NCBI GenBank assembly: GCA_022600335.1
Contig: JAHZKN010000302.1
Coordinates: 1 to 5,607, forward strand
Origin: Alphaproteobacteria bacterium
Lineage (GTDB): Bacteria; Pseudomonadota; Alphaproteobacteria; Rhizobiales; Hyphomicrobiaceae
Direction of reading: 5' to 3'
DNA length: 5,607 bases
The notes beneath the pieces were generated by a model. It made no database searches. It had not been told where the DNA came from and worked only from the letters and a program-made list of their open reading frames with translations. A program made the position numbers and the translations under genes. This document shows positions 5,112 to 5,607 of the stretch, in pieces. The stretch's first letter is position 1, and each line of letters begins with the position of its first letter.

Positions 5112-5387
5112 TTAGTTCGCCTTTCGAGGCAGGTAAACCGAGACCGCAGTTGTTTTCCCGTCCTTGACGGCGGTGCCAGTCCAGCGACCATTTGCGTCAC
5201 GCTGCAGGACAGAAACTTGCGTGTAGTCTTTTGCTCGCAGCAATTGGCGAACCTGTTCTGCATTGGCATTGGCGGAAAGCTGTGCCGTGAATGCCGAGTT
5301 TGATTTGTCTACTTGCGTATCTGCAGCTGCTACTGGAAGAGCAAAGCCAGCGAACAATAAAGCAGTAAGAGACAGGGTACGAGTCAT
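5112..5387 (-). CDS. Small periplasmic PepSY-like protein
   Basis: A 91-residue protein with a clear signal peptide (MTRT, core 5-20, cleavage after VAAA at 22). The mature part carries a single small domain at about 41-86: a helix (NAEQVRQLLRAKDY), then strands TQVSVLQRDANGRWTG, TAVKDGKTTAV and SVYLP. The layout helix - 'Gy..v..l..d.dG.w...a.kdGk...v.v' matches PepSY-like (PepSY_2) domains, which are often found in short secreted or periplasmic proteins and are thought to bind or inhibit proteins. The ATG at 5387 is chosen over one five codons upstream because GGAG precedes it at 9 bases and it begins the signal peptide cleanly. The gene is monocistronic. The role is not known; the family match is by pattern and moderately sure. 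Confidence 0.75.
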   Translation of the reverse strand: MTRTLSLTALLFAGFALPVAAADTQVDKSNSAFTAQLSANANAEQVRQLLRAKDYTQVSVLQRDANGRWTGTAVKDGKTTAVSVYLPRKAN

Positions 5388-5547
5388 GATCAAAAACTCC
5401 ATATTTTGATTGCTGTTTTTCGTATCTCACGGAATGCAGTGTCACTCGCATTCATGATTAGGCTGAACCTAGGGTTTCGATCGCCTCTCTTCAAATCACC
5501 TTGCCGTGCGAAAATGTGCACTGCTTCTAGCGGAAATGTGAATGTAG

Positions 5548-5586
5548 GTGATCGCTCATGTTGCGATCACTTGATCGTGATTTTTT
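5548..5586. promoter_or_regulatory. Inverted-repeat cluster followed by a T-run
   Basis: GTGATCGC (5548-5555) and GCGATCAC (5563-5570) form a perfect 8-bp inverted repeat with a 7-base spacer. ATCAC at 5566-5570 can pair instead with GTGAT at 5577-5581, directly before TTTTT (5582-5586), which on + looks like a short intrinsic terminator. The cluster lies 161-199 bases upstream of the PepSY-like start. It could be an operator pair or two mutually exclusive RNA stems. No + strand gene that would need a terminator is visible before it. Confidence 0.4.
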
Positions 5587-5607
5587 GAGATGAAAGTGGA
5601 CAGTGCA

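Noticed and set aside
5406..5588. + strand open frame of 60 codons at the right end
   Set aside because: It has no ribosome binding site and no recognisable feature, and it occupies the upstream region of the PepSY-like gene, including the inverted-repeat cluster.

Overview
The window looks like chromosomal DNA from an alphaproteobacterium, most likely of the Bradyrhizobium/Rhizobiales kind. This rests on three things: a small exported four-cysteine protein of a type common in that group, a FixK/FNR-type operator, and several short class I c-type cytochromes. It is an inference from gene content. By eye the base composition is near 50% GC, which is low for core Bradyrhizobium DNA, so the region may be accessory or the host may be a relative. 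No transposase, integrase, tRNA, rRNA or CRISPR array is visible.

Layout, left to right: the 3' end of an NTF2-like (lumazine-binding type) gene on + (1-165); a 10-bp hairpin between convergent genes (181-207); a small exported Cys-rich protein on - (217-477); a gene-poor stretch (478-816) holding a compound hairpin (747-790); an exported pentapeptide-repeat protein on - (817-1698); a monoheme cytochrome c on - (1923-2270); a divergent promoter region with a near-perfect FixK/FNR box (2366-2379); two more monoheme cytochromes c on + (2451-2816 and 2879-3304); a short hypothetical protein on - (3436-3618); a membrane-bound di-iron fatty acid hydroxylase/sterol desaturase family protein on + (3836-4888); a hairpin between convergent genes (5028-5057); a small periplasmic PepSY-like protein on - (5112-5387); and a 220-base upstream region with a cluster of inverted repeats (5548-5586).

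The most coherent unit is 817-3304. Three different small periplasmic cytochromes c, each with one CXXCH motif and a likely Met axial ligand, lie on both sides of one shared regulatory region. The operator TTGATCTTGGTCAA sits so that -10-like hexamers occur at the class II activator distance in both directions. This suggests a low-oxygen-induced, divergently transcribed set of electron carriers, possibly with the exported pentapeptide-repeat protein as a distal gene of the left arm. No oxidase or dehydrogenase partner lies in the window, so what these cytochromes donate to or accept from cannot be read here. The remaining genes are mostly single small exported proteins of unknown role plus the hydroxylase, with no evident functional link to the cytochromes.
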